Source: Burkholderiales bacterium
GTDB lineage: Bacteria; Pseudomonadota; Gammaproteobacteria; Burkholderiales; CAIKXV01
Length of the DNA stretch: 6,108 bases
Direction of reading: 5' to 3'
Assembly: GCA_019751575.1 (NCBI GenBank)
Contig: JAIENF010000378.1
Coordinates: 1-6,108 of the forward strand
The position numbers were made by a program, and so were the translations under genes. Below, piece after piece: positions 1 to 5,149 of this stretch; position 1 is the first letter of the stretch; each line of letters starts with the position of its first letter. The notes below the pieces were generated by a model. That model had not been told where the DNA came from. It worked only from the letters and a program-made list of their open reading frames with translations, and ran no database searches.

Positions 1-455
1 CGGGCCTCGCGCCGGCCGTGCGCCATGTCGAAACACTGGGTGCCGGGCTGTGGCGCAGGCTGCAGCCGATCGCGCGGCCGCTGCTGCCGGCGGGAACGGT
101 GCCGCGTGCCGCCGCCCTCGGTGCGATCTGGGGCTTCCTGCCCTGCGGCCTGGTCTACGCGATGCTGGCCACCGCGATGGCCACCGGCAGCCCGGCGCAC
201 GGGGCCGCCGTGCTCGCCGCGTTCGGGCTGGGCACCCTGCCCAACCTGCTCGCAGTCGGGTTCTGGCTGTCGCGCTTCCGCACGATCGTCCGCTCGCCGC
301 GCGCCCGCATGGCCGCCGGATTCGCGGTGTGCGTGTTCGGCCTGTACGGGCTTGTGCTTTTCGGACAGGCGTTGATGACCGGGGCCGACCCGCATGCGCA
401 CCACCACCACGCCGCGGCTGCGGCAGATGCTGGCGTCGAAGACCCTCGCATTTGA
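1..455 (+). CDS. TauE/SafE-family (DsbD_2-like) integral membrane protein, C-terminal part
   Basis: The reading frame is open from the window's left edge (first full codon at position 3) to TGA at 453-455, so the start and N-terminal half are missing. The visible ~150 residues hold about three hydrophobic segments. The first carries W-G-F-L-P-C-G-L-V-Y, the second G-L-G-T-L-P-N-L-L, both hallmarks of the sulfite exporter TauE/SafE / DsbD_2 group that sits in cco (cbb3 oxidase) clusters next to hemN and fnr. Members of this group are inner-membrane proteins; a link to copper handling or cbb3 maturation is suggested by context only, and the transported substrate is unknown. The C-terminus ends in a soluble tail with H-A-H-H-H-H (393-410) followed by an Ala-rich stretch. 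A GTG at 18 could be read as a start but lies inside the conserved frame, so I treat the gene as partial. Family assignment is fairly secure, function is not. Confidence 0.82.
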   Translation, partial: GLAPAVRHVETLGAGLWRRLQPIARPLLPAGTVPRAAALGAIWGFLPCGLVYAMLATAMATGSPAHGAAVLAAFGLGTLPNLLAVGFWLSRFRTIVRSPRARMAAGFAVCVFGLYGLVLFGQALMTGADPHAHHHHAAAAADAGVEDPRI

Positions 456-465
456 CGTGGATCAA
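452..465 (+). promoter_or_regulatory. FNR-binding site (FNR/Anr box) upstream of hemN
   Basis: The sequence TTGAC-GTGG-ATCAA matches the FNR consensus TTGAT-N4-ATCAA at 9 of 10 defined positions. It overlaps the stop codon of the upstream membrane-protein gene. Its centre is 458.5; a class II FNR promoter centred at -41.5 would start transcription near position 500, about 80 bases before the hemN start. The fnr gene lies about 1 kb downstream of hemN, so local control is plausible. The match is seen directly; occupancy and activation are inferred. Confidence 0.8.
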
Positions 466-487
466 CACGGGCGCGACGGCTTCGCCT

Positions 488-493
488 GAAACT
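488..493 (+). promoter_or_regulatory. possible -10 element of the FNR-dependent hemN promoter
   Basis: GAAACT sits exactly where a -10 hexamer is expected if the FNR box is centred at -41.5. It matches TATAAT at only three positions, including the important A at the second position and the final T. A weak -10 and no clear -35 are usual at activator-dependent promoters. The call depends on the FNR box rather than on the hexamer itself. Confidence 0.35.
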
Positions 494-566
494 CGATCCA
501 TCGTTGCGATCCGCGCCGACGGCAGCGATCCCAGGGTTGGCGATGGTGGTCGGTGCGAGCCCCAGC

Positions 567-572
567 GGAAAG
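567..572 (+). promoter_or_regulatory. ribosome binding site deciding the hemN start
   Basis: GGAAAG lies seven bases before the ATG at 580. The alternative in-frame GTG at 553 has no comparable purine-rich stretch and would add nine residues not needed by the family, so this site supports the ATG. Confidence 0.6.
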
Positions 573-579
573 ACTGCCC

Positions 580-1983
580 ATGCCCGACCTCGGTTTCGAT
601 CCCATCCTCGTGCAGCGCCTCGATCGTCCGGGGCCGCGCTACACGTCGTATCCCACGGCCGACCGCTTCGACAGCAACTTCACCGCGAAGCAGTATGCGG
701 TGCATGTGCAGCGGCGCCACCTGGGTGGGCAGCATCGGGGGCTGTCGCTCTACGTCCATGTGCCGTTCTGCCGCACGGTCTGCTTCTACTGTGCCTGCAA
801 CAAGGTGGTGACCGGCGACCGCACGCGCGCCATCCCCTACCTCGACCACCTCGACCGCGAACTCGAGATGCAGAGCGAACTGTACGAAGGCGGCGGGCGG
901 CGCGTCGACCAGCTGCACTGGGGCGGTGGCAGCCCGACCTTCCTGACGCTGGCCCAGATGCGCCGGCTGATGAGGAGCGTCCGCAGGAACTTCACGCTGG
1001 CCGAGGACCGCGCAGGCGACTTCGCGATCGAGGCCGATCCGCGCTTCACCGATGAATCGACGGTGGTGGCCCTGCGTGGCATGGGGTTCAACCGGCTGTC
1101 GCTCGGCGTCCAGGATTTCGATCCGGTCGTGCAGAAGAAGGTCAACCGGGTTCAGTCGCTGGAACAGACGGCGACGGTGGTGAGGATCGGGCGCGAGGAG
1201 GGCTTCAAGTCGATCAACATCGACCTCATCTACGGCCTCCCCGCGCAGACGCGCGAGACCTTCGACGAGACGCTGTCGAAGGTGATCGACCTCGGTCCCG
1301 ACCGTATCGCGCTCTACAACTATGCACACCTGCCGCACCTGTTCAAGCCGCAGCGGCGGATCTGCGAGGCGGACCTGCCGAGCGCCGGCGAGCGGCTGGA
1401 CATCCTGCAGAACGCGGTGCGCCGCTTCGGCGATGCCGGATATCGATACATCGGCATGGACCACTTCGCCCGTCCGGACGACGAACTGTCGATCGCACAG
1501 GAGCAGGGGCGGCTGCGCCGGAACTTCATGGGCTATACGCCCCATGCGGACACCGACATCATCGGCGTCGGGGTCTCTGCGATCAGCAGCGTCGGCGCGT
1601 CCTACAGCCAGAATGTCCACCAGGTGGATGCGTACTACGAGGCGATAGAGAAGGGCGAACTCCCCGTCGTGCGCGGCATGGAGCTCGACGCGGACGACCT
1701 GCTCCGGCGCACGATCATCCAGGGCCTGATGTGCCACTTCCTGCTCTACGTGCCGTCGATCGAGCAGGCCTACCTGGTCGACTTCAAATCCTACTTCGCG
1801 CGCGAGCTCGAAGAGCTGCGGGCGTTCGAGGTGGCGGGGCTGCTGACGATGGAGCCGGGGGATCGGCCGGAGTGGATCACGGTCACCCCCAGGGGCCGGT
1901 TCCTGGTGCGCAACCTGTGCATGGTGTTCGACCGCCACCTGCGTGAACGCCCGGTCGAGGGGCGCTATTCAAGGACGGTCTGA
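580..1983 (+). CDS. hemN: oxygen-independent coproporphyrinogen III dehydrogenase (radical SAM)
   Basis: The 467-residue product matches the length of E. coli HemN (457). HemN converts coproporphyrinogen III to protoporphyrinogen IX by oxidative decarboxylation without oxygen, using two S-adenosylmethionines and a 4Fe-4S cluster in the cytoplasm. Visible hallmarks are G-P-R-Y-T-S-Y-P-T-A near residues 18-27; the radical SAM cluster motif with Cys64, Cys68, Cys71 and the extra HemN cysteine Cys73; G-G-G-S-P-T at 115-120; and downstream blocks N-R-L-S-L-G-V-Q-D-F, N-I-D-L-I-Y-G-L-P and G-M-D-H-F-A-R-P-D-D-E-L. The C-terminal HemN domain runs intact to the stop, with R-N-L-C-M-V-F-D near the end. 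The four-cysteine signature and full length separate it from HemW-type paralogues. ATG at 580 is chosen for its ribosome binding site and family start. It follows the FNR box and probably shares a transcript with the stress-protein gene 43 bases downstream. Confidence 0.96.
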   Translation: MPDLGFDPILVQRLDRPGPRYTSYPTADRFDSNFTAKQYAVHVQRRHLGGQHRGLSLYVHVPFCRTVCFYCACNKVVTGDRTRAIPYLDHLDRELEMQSELYEGGGRRVDQLHWGGGSPTFLTLAQMRRLMRSVRRNFTLAEDRAGDFAIEADPRFTDESTVVALRGMGFNRLSLGVQDFDPVVQKKVNRVQSLEQTATVVRIGREEGFKSINIDLIYGLPAQTRETFDETLSKVIDLGPDRIALYNYAHLPHLFKPQRRICEADLPSAGERLDILQNAVRRFGDAGYRYIGMDHFARPDDELSIAQEQGRLRRNFMGYTPHADTDIIGVGVSAISSVGASYSQNVHQVDAYYEAIEKGELPVVRGMELDADDLLRRTIIQGLMCHFLLYVPSIEQAYLVDFKSYFARELEELRAFEVAGLLTMEPGDRPEWITVTPRGRFLVRNLCMVFDRHLRERPVEGRYSRTV

Positions 1984-1989
1984 TCAGAC
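1978..1989. repeat. 12-bp perfect palindrome across the hemN stop codon
   Basis: GTCTGATCAGAC is its own reverse complement and contains the hemN TGA. It has no loop, so it is not a terminator; it is 37 bases before the usp start. It could be a dimeric protein's half-site pair or chance. Confidence 0.4.
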
Positions 1990-2014
1990 GGCGGCGACGC
2001 CTGTGCGGATACAC

Positions 2015-2022
2015 GGAGGAGG
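2015..2022 (+). promoter_or_regulatory. strong ribosome binding site of the usp gene
   Basis: GGAGGAGG precedes the ATG at 2027 by four bases (seven from the first GGAGG). It rules out the upstream in-frame start at 1943, which would lie inside hemN. Confidence 0.8.
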
Positions 2023-2026
2023 GCGC

Positions 2027-2470
2027 ATGTTCAGCAGGATATTGTTCCCGGTCGACGGATCGGAGCGCTCGGGCAAGGCGATCCGCCAGGCGGTCGAGTT
2101 CGCACGCGAGGCGGGCGCGTCGCTGGTCGCGTTCCATGCGGCGCCGGTCCATCGTCCGATGGTCTACGAAGGGTTCCTGCCGTCCGACTACCTGGTTCCG
2201 GAGCGCGTGCGGGAAGCGACCGAGCGGCAGGCGCGGCGCGTGCTCGCGCCGGTGGAGAAGGCCTGCAACAAGGCGGGCGTGCCCTGCGACGCGATCTTCG
2301 TCGTGCACGACAGCCCGTACGAAGCGATCATCGCAGCGGCGAAGAAACACCGCTGCGACCTGGTGGTGATGGCGTCCCACGGGCGGCGCGGGCTGTCGGG
2401 GCTGTTGCTGGGCAGCGAGACCACCAAGGTACTCACCCACGGCCGTACGCCGGTACTGGTGCTGCGCTGA
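2027..2470 (+). CDS. universal stress protein, UspA family, single domain
   Basis: The 147-residue product is a typical single Usp domain. It begins F-S-R-I-L-F-P-V-D-G-S, with the conserved Asp10 at the end of the first strand, and ends with the nucleotide-loop region (H118-G119 ... G129-S130) and strand P-V-L-V-L-R. In ATP-binding Usps the loop is G-x2-G-x9-G-S/T; here the first glycine is Ala116, a common variant, so ATP binding is likely but not certain. Usps are cytoplasmic dimers that help survival under starvation, oxygen limitation or respiratory stress; the molecular job is mostly unknown. The gene follows hemN by 43 bases with no visible promoter or terminator between, so it is probably cotranscribed and under the same FNR box. 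Its stop lies five bases from the convergent stop of the minus-strand small gene. Confidence 0.93.
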   Translation: MFSRILFPVDGSERSGKAIRQAVEFAREAGASLVAFHAAPVHRPMVYEGFLPSDYLVPERVREATERQARRVLAPVEKACNKAGVPCDAIFVVHDSPYEAIIAAAKKHRCDLVVMASHGRRGLSGLLLGSETTKVLTHGRTPVLVLR

Positions 2471-2475
2471 GGCAG

Positions 2476-2841
2476 TCAGTGGTCGTCCCGGACGTGGGGC
2501 TCGTAGCCATGCGTCGGTTCACCGGTGTCCGGATCGATGAAGTCCTCGATGCCGATCTCCGCCTCGGCCTGGTGCACGGCATCTGCGTCTGCAAGCGCCG
2601 CAAGGTCGTCCGGATCGTCGTACGCCGGGCCGGGCGAATCGCGGTCGGCGACCGCGGCGGCATGGGTGCGGAAGGGACCGACCAGCGCGTCGGTTTCCGA
2701 ATCGCGCCAGTAGAAGCCGGCTTCGCCTTCGATGATGGACGGCCGGCGTGCCGCCGGGCGCGCGGCGGTTGCAGCCGCCGATCCAACCTTCTTCCGCGGC
2801 GCGAGGGCATTGGCGCTGCGGCCTGTCCTGGACTGGGCCAT
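2476..2841 (-). CDS. small unrecognised protein downstream of fnr
   Basis: I do not recognise this 121-residue protein. Start ATG at 2841 is chosen over an in-frame ATG at 2862 because AGGAG sits six bases before it while nothing suitable precedes 2862. Residues 1-34 are basic and rich in Ala, Arg and Lys, probably disordered. Residues 42-57 hold an aromatic patch (G-F-Y-W-R-D ... G-P-F) that looks like a beta-hairpin. The rest is strongly acidic, with I-G-I-E-D-F-I-D-P-D-T-G-E-P at 96-109. There is no signal peptide, membrane segment or cysteine. It begins 69 bases after fnr on the same strand, with no obvious terminator between, so cotranscription with fnr is likely. The codon usage matches its neighbours, and the aromatic and acidic blocks look constrained, which argues for a real gene. 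Confidence 0.72.
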   Translation of the reverse strand: MAQSRTGRSANALAPRKKVGSAAATAARPAARRPSIIEGEAGFYWRDSETDALVGPFRTHAAAVADRDSPGPAYDDPDDLAALADADAVHQAEAEIGIEDFIDPDTGEPTHGYEPHVRDDH

Positions 2842-2847
2842 GGTGCT

Positions 2848-2852
2848 CTCCT
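2848..2852 (-). promoter_or_regulatory. ribosome binding site of the small gene after fnr
   Basis: Read on the minus strand, AGGAG lies six bases before the ATG at 2841 and is followed by AGCACC. It decides the start against the ATG seven codons upstream. Confidence 0.65.
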
Positions 2853-2910
2853 GAGTCGGCATTCAGGTTAGCGCGTGCGCCGCCGGGTGGCAATCCAATC
2901 CGTCATGCAA

Positions 2911-3666
2911 TCAATCGCGCGCGTCGATGATCGCCCGCAGGGCGGTGAAATCGCGGATCTCGATCTCTCGCCGGTCGATGCGGATCAGTCCCTGTTCGCT
3001 GAAACGCGAGAACAGTCGACTCACCGTCTCCAGCGTCAGGCCGAGGTAGCTGCCGATCTCCTCCCGCGTCATGCGCAGCCGGAAGCGGACCGCCGAGTAG
3101 CCGAGGTTGGCAAATCGCTGCGACAGGCCGATCAGGAACGCACTCAGGCGTGCATCGGCCTTCATCCCGGCGAGCAGCAGCATCAGTCCCTGGTCGCGCA
3201 TGATGTCGCGGCTCATGATCTTGTGGAAATGGTGCTGCAGCGCCGGGATCTCGCGCAGCAGTTCCTCGAGGCGTTCGAACGGCACCACGCACACTTCGCT
3301 GTCCTCCAGCGCAACCGCGCCATAGTTCTGGCGGTCGGTGCTGATCGCGTCGAGCCCGAGGATCTCGCCCGACAGGTAGAAGCCGGTGATCTTCTCCGAT
3401 CCGTCCTCGGACAGGTCGATGGTCTTGAACGCGCCGGTGCGCACCGCATAGAGGTTGCGGAACGGATCGCCGATCCGGTACAGCGACGATCCGCGCCGGG
3501 TGGCCTGCCGCGACGAGATGATGCTGTCGAGCCTCTCGATCTCGAGCGGGGACAGCCCGACCGGCAGGCAGAGTTCCTGCAGGCTGCATGAACTGCAGGC
3601 GGCCTTGATGTGGGCCGGCGAGGGGATGATCGGGATGCTTGCTGGAATCGGTCGTGAGGCAGTCAA
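2911..3666 (-). CDS. fnr: oxygen-sensing transcriptional regulator Fnr (Crp/Fnr family)
   Basis: The 251-residue product matches E. coli FNR in length and layout. Fnr is a cytoplasmic regulator that dimerises when its 4Fe-4S cluster is intact in low oxygen and then binds TTGAT-N4-ATCAA sites. Cluster ligands are all present: Cys24, Cys27 and Cys33 (C-x2-C-x5-C, in A-A-C-S-S-C-S-L-Q-E-L-C) and Cys126 in E-V-C-V-V-P-F. A cyclic-nucleotide-binding-type beta-roll spans about 40-150, then the dimer helix, then the helix-turn-helix near 200-222, where E-T-V-S-R provides Glu213, Ser216 and Arg217, the residues that read FNR boxes. The start is a TTG at 3666: the frame contains no ATG or GTG before the cysteine cluster, and AAAAGG lies ten bases upstream. 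The gene is divergent from the Acg-type gene and leads into the small gene. The stretch around Cys126 resembles betaproteobacterial Fnr most. Confidence 0.96.
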   Translation of the reverse strand: MTASRPIPASIPIIPSPAHIKAACSSCSLQELCLPVGLSPLEIERLDSIISSRQATRRGSSLYRIGDPFRNLYAVRTGAFKTIDLSEDGSEKITGFYLSGEILGLDAISTDRQNYGAVALEDSEVCVVPFERLEELLREIPALQHHFHKIMSRDIMRDQGLMLLLAGMKADARLSAFLIGLSQRFANLGYSAVRFRLRMTREEIGSYLGLTLETVSRLFSRFSEQGLIRIDRREIEIRDFTALRAIIDARD

Positions 3667-3865
3667 GGATGATTTACCTTTTGCCAGTCGGTGATCGGGC
3701 TGCCGGGGCAGGGGCGGTGCGGTGTGCGGGTCGATTCAGGATCCCCTGCGCGGGCGCCGTGGGTGTCGTCTGGCCGGCGACCGGGCCGGGACGGGACGGG
3801 CGTTTCCACGGGCACGCCGCCGCGCCCGACGCGCATTGGATGCTACATTTCCGTGGAGGAATGCC

Positions 3866-3894
3866 GATACAACCCGGAGGCCCGGGACTATGAT
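3866..3894 (+). promoter_or_regulatory. candidate promoter of the Acg-type gene
   Basis: TATGAT at 3889-3894 matches the -10 consensus at five of six positions. Seventeen bases upstream, GATACA (3866-3871) matches only the ACA of the -35. Transcription would start near 3901, about 60 bases before the ATG. The weak -35 suggests either an activator or a false match. Confidence 0.35.
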
Positions 3895-3928
3895 TTCCCC
3901 GACATGAAACCACACTGTGCAGCCTTTG

Positions 3929-3945
3929 GCGCGGTGGCGCCGCGC
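3929..3945 (+). repeat. GC hairpin in the presumed leader of the Acg-type gene
   Basis: GCGCGG (3929-3934) pairs with CCGCGC (3940-3945) around a five-base loop, a six-pair all-GC stem. It ends 16 bases before the ATG at 3962, where the ribosome binding site would be expected, so it could affect translation. In such GC-rich DNA a stem of this size may also be chance. Confidence 0.35.
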
Positions 3946-3961
3946 AGGTACCTTAGACGTG

Positions 3962-5020
3962 ATGGATACAGTCCCGATCCCCTTTCGTTTCGACGCCGAC
4001 GCATGGTCGGTGGGCGAAAGTGATTTTCCGGCGTCGAGTTCGAGTGCAGATCGACTGCAGTTCTGCCTCAATTATGCCGTGCTCGCGCCCTCCTGCTACA
4101 ACACGCAGCCCTGGTTCTTCCGGCTGACCGGCGCTGCACTCGAGCTTTTCGCCGACCGTTCGCGCCGCCTGCCGGTCGCCGATCCGGACGGCCGTGCGCT
4201 GGTGATCGCCTGCGGTGCGGCGCTGTTCAACCTGCGTTGTGCACTGCGGTTCTTCGGGCTGCAGCCGAAAGTCACGTTGTTGCCATGGCTCAAGGAAGGC
4301 GATCCGCTGTCCAGCAGCGAAGTGCCGCTGGCGCGGGTGGAACTCGACGGCGCGGTTGCCTGTCCCGCCTCCGAGCGCGTGCTTTTCCAGGCGATCCGCC
4401 GGCGCCGCACCTACCTCGGCGCGTTCGATCCGGCCCCGATCTCGCAGAGCCTGATCGACGCGATGCAGGAGCAGGCGCGTTACGAGGGGGCCTGGCTGGG
4501 CATCTTCGACGACAGCGATGCGAAGTCGGAAGTGTCGGCCATCGTCGCCGAAGCCGACCGGCTGCAACTCACCCAGCGCAAGTACCGCGTTGAACTGGCG
4601 AAATGGACCCGGCGCGGGGCCCGCCTGGTGCCTCCGATGGCCGCGGGCGCGCTGCAGCTCGGCCCCCACGGCGAGTTCGCACTGCCGTTCGGCGCGTTCC
4701 TGGATCCGTCGCTGTCCGGGGACCGGGACGTCGACCTGATCGAATCGACGCCGCTGATCGGGGTGCTGGGGGCCGACGGAGACACGCCGCTCGACTGGCT
4801 CCGGTCCGGCCAGGCGCTCCAGAAGACGGTGCTCTGGGCGCGCGCGGCCGGCGTCTGGGCCAGCTTCCTCTACCAGCCGATCGCGCGTCCGGCGTCGAGG
4901 ATGGCCGTCGCGCAACTGCTCGACCGCAACTATCCGATGCTGTTGATCCGCTTCGGCCGGGTGCCGTCGCCAGCGCCCTCGCGGGCGCTGCGCGCGGCCC
5001 GGTACATCATCGGCCGGTGA
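3962..5020 (+). CDS. Acg-type nitroreductase-fold FMN-binding protein
   Basis: The 352-residue product fits the Acg group of the nitroreductase superfamily, larger than ordinary nitroreductases (~200) because one chain holds two related halves. Visible blocks are A-P-S-C-Y-N-T-Q-P-W (42-51), A-D-R-S-R (64-68), G-A-A-L-F-N-L-R (85-92), R-R-R-R-T near 146-150, D-W-L-R-S-G-Q-A-L-Q (278-287), S-F-L-Y-Q-P-I (301-307) and a closing I-R-F-G. Most relatives read A-P-S-S-H-N-T-Q-P-W, so Cys45 and Tyr46 are substitutions at the flavin-site motif. Mycobacterial Acg belongs to the hypoxia (DosR) regulon and is thought to hold FMN under a lid without classical nitroreductase activity; the job here is unknown. 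No signal peptide or membrane segment. The ATG at 3962 is preferred over GTG at 3917, but neither has a good ribosome binding site, so the start is uncertain. Divergent from fnr. Confidence 0.86.
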   Translation: MDTVPIPFRFDADAWSVGESDFPASSSSADRLQFCLNYAVLAPSCYNTQPWFFRLTGAALELFADRSRRLPVADPDGRALVIACGAALFNLRCALRFFGLQPKVTLLPWLKEGDPLSSSEVPLARVELDGAVACPASERVLFQAIRRRRTYLGAFDPAPISQSLIDAMQEQARYEGAWLGIFDDSDAKSEVSAIVAEADRLQLTQRKYRVELAKWTRRGARLVPPMAAGALQLGPHGEFALPFGAFLDPSLSGDRDVDLIESTPLIGVLGADGDTPLDWLRSGQALQKTVLWARAAGVWASFLYQPIARPASRMAVAQLLDRNYPMLLIRFGRVPSPAPSRALRAARYIIGR

Positions 5021-5038
5021 CCGCAGCCGAGGCTGCGG
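5021..5038 (+). terminator. hairpin directly after the Acg-type gene, terminator-like without a T-run
   Basis: CCGCAGC and GCTGCGG form a perfect seven-pair stem around the loop CGAG, starting at the base after the TGA. No T-tract follows (CGGGCGCACC), so it is not a classical intrinsic terminator; it could protect the 3' end or act with Rho. Confidence 0.4.
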
Positions 5039-5090
5039 CGGGCGCACCGGACGCGGGCAGGGCAGCCACGCACGCGATTCGAACACGGCG

Positions 5091-5119
5091 GCGACAGCGG
5101 CACCGGGGGTCGTTACACT
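5091..5119 (+). promoter_or_regulatory. candidate sigma-70 promoter of the FleS-like gene
   Basis: GCGACA (5091-5096, four of six with TTGACA) and TACACT (5114-5119, four of six with TATAAT) are 17 bases apart, the ideal spacing. Transcription would start near 5126, 24 bases before the GTG start. I looked for a sigma-54 GG-N10-GC element, usual for fleSR in Pseudomonas, and did not find a convincing one. Confidence 0.4.
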
Positions 5120-5149
5120 CCTGCCTCCGACATGACTTCGAAGTGTTGA

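Larger units (their letters stand above)
3667..3961. other. divergent intergenic region between fnr and the Acg-type gene
   Basis: This ~295-base GC-rich stretch separates two divergent genes and should contain both promoters. On the minus strand AAAAGG (3677-3682) can serve as the fnr ribosome binding site, but I see no convincing fnr promoter. On the plus strand a good -10 lies at 3889-3894 and two small GC hairpins follow or overlap it. Tiny frames with starts at 3861 (10 codons), 3890 (5 codons) and 3903 (39 codons, running to 4023 across the start of the next gene) exist; none shows protein-like composition. No FNR box close to consensus was found here, and no RNA gene. Confidence 0.6.

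Noticed and set aside
2479..2871. 130-codon plus-strand frame opposite the small gene after fnr
   Set aside because: It begins without a ribosome binding site nine bases after the usp stop; the opposing frame has a strong ribosome binding site and a more protein-like, charge-segregated sequence. Not fully excluded.
2890..2916. minus-strand TTGATTGCATGACG between fnr and the small gene as an FNR box
   Set aside because: Only the left half-site fits; the right half does not match ATCAA. The repeated GATTG units look like chance.
2875..3591. 238-codon plus-strand frame opposite fnr
   Set aside because: Composition is Asp/Arg/Gln/Ala-rich and motif-free, while the minus strand encodes a complete Fnr with all cluster cysteines.
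3873..3886. CCCGG-AGGC-CCGGG hairpin as a terminator or riboswitch part
   Set aside because: A five-pair stem in very GC-rich DNA that overlaps the candidate promoter and has no T-run; too weak to call.
3953..3966. FNR-like site TTAGA-CGTG-ATGGA over the Acg-type start codon
   Set aside because: Only five of ten consensus positions match and it overlaps the start codon, where activation is not expected.
5099..5115. sigma-54 promoter (GGCAC ... ) before fleS
   Set aside because: GG is present but the GC expected ten bases downstream is CG, so the essential -12 element is missing.
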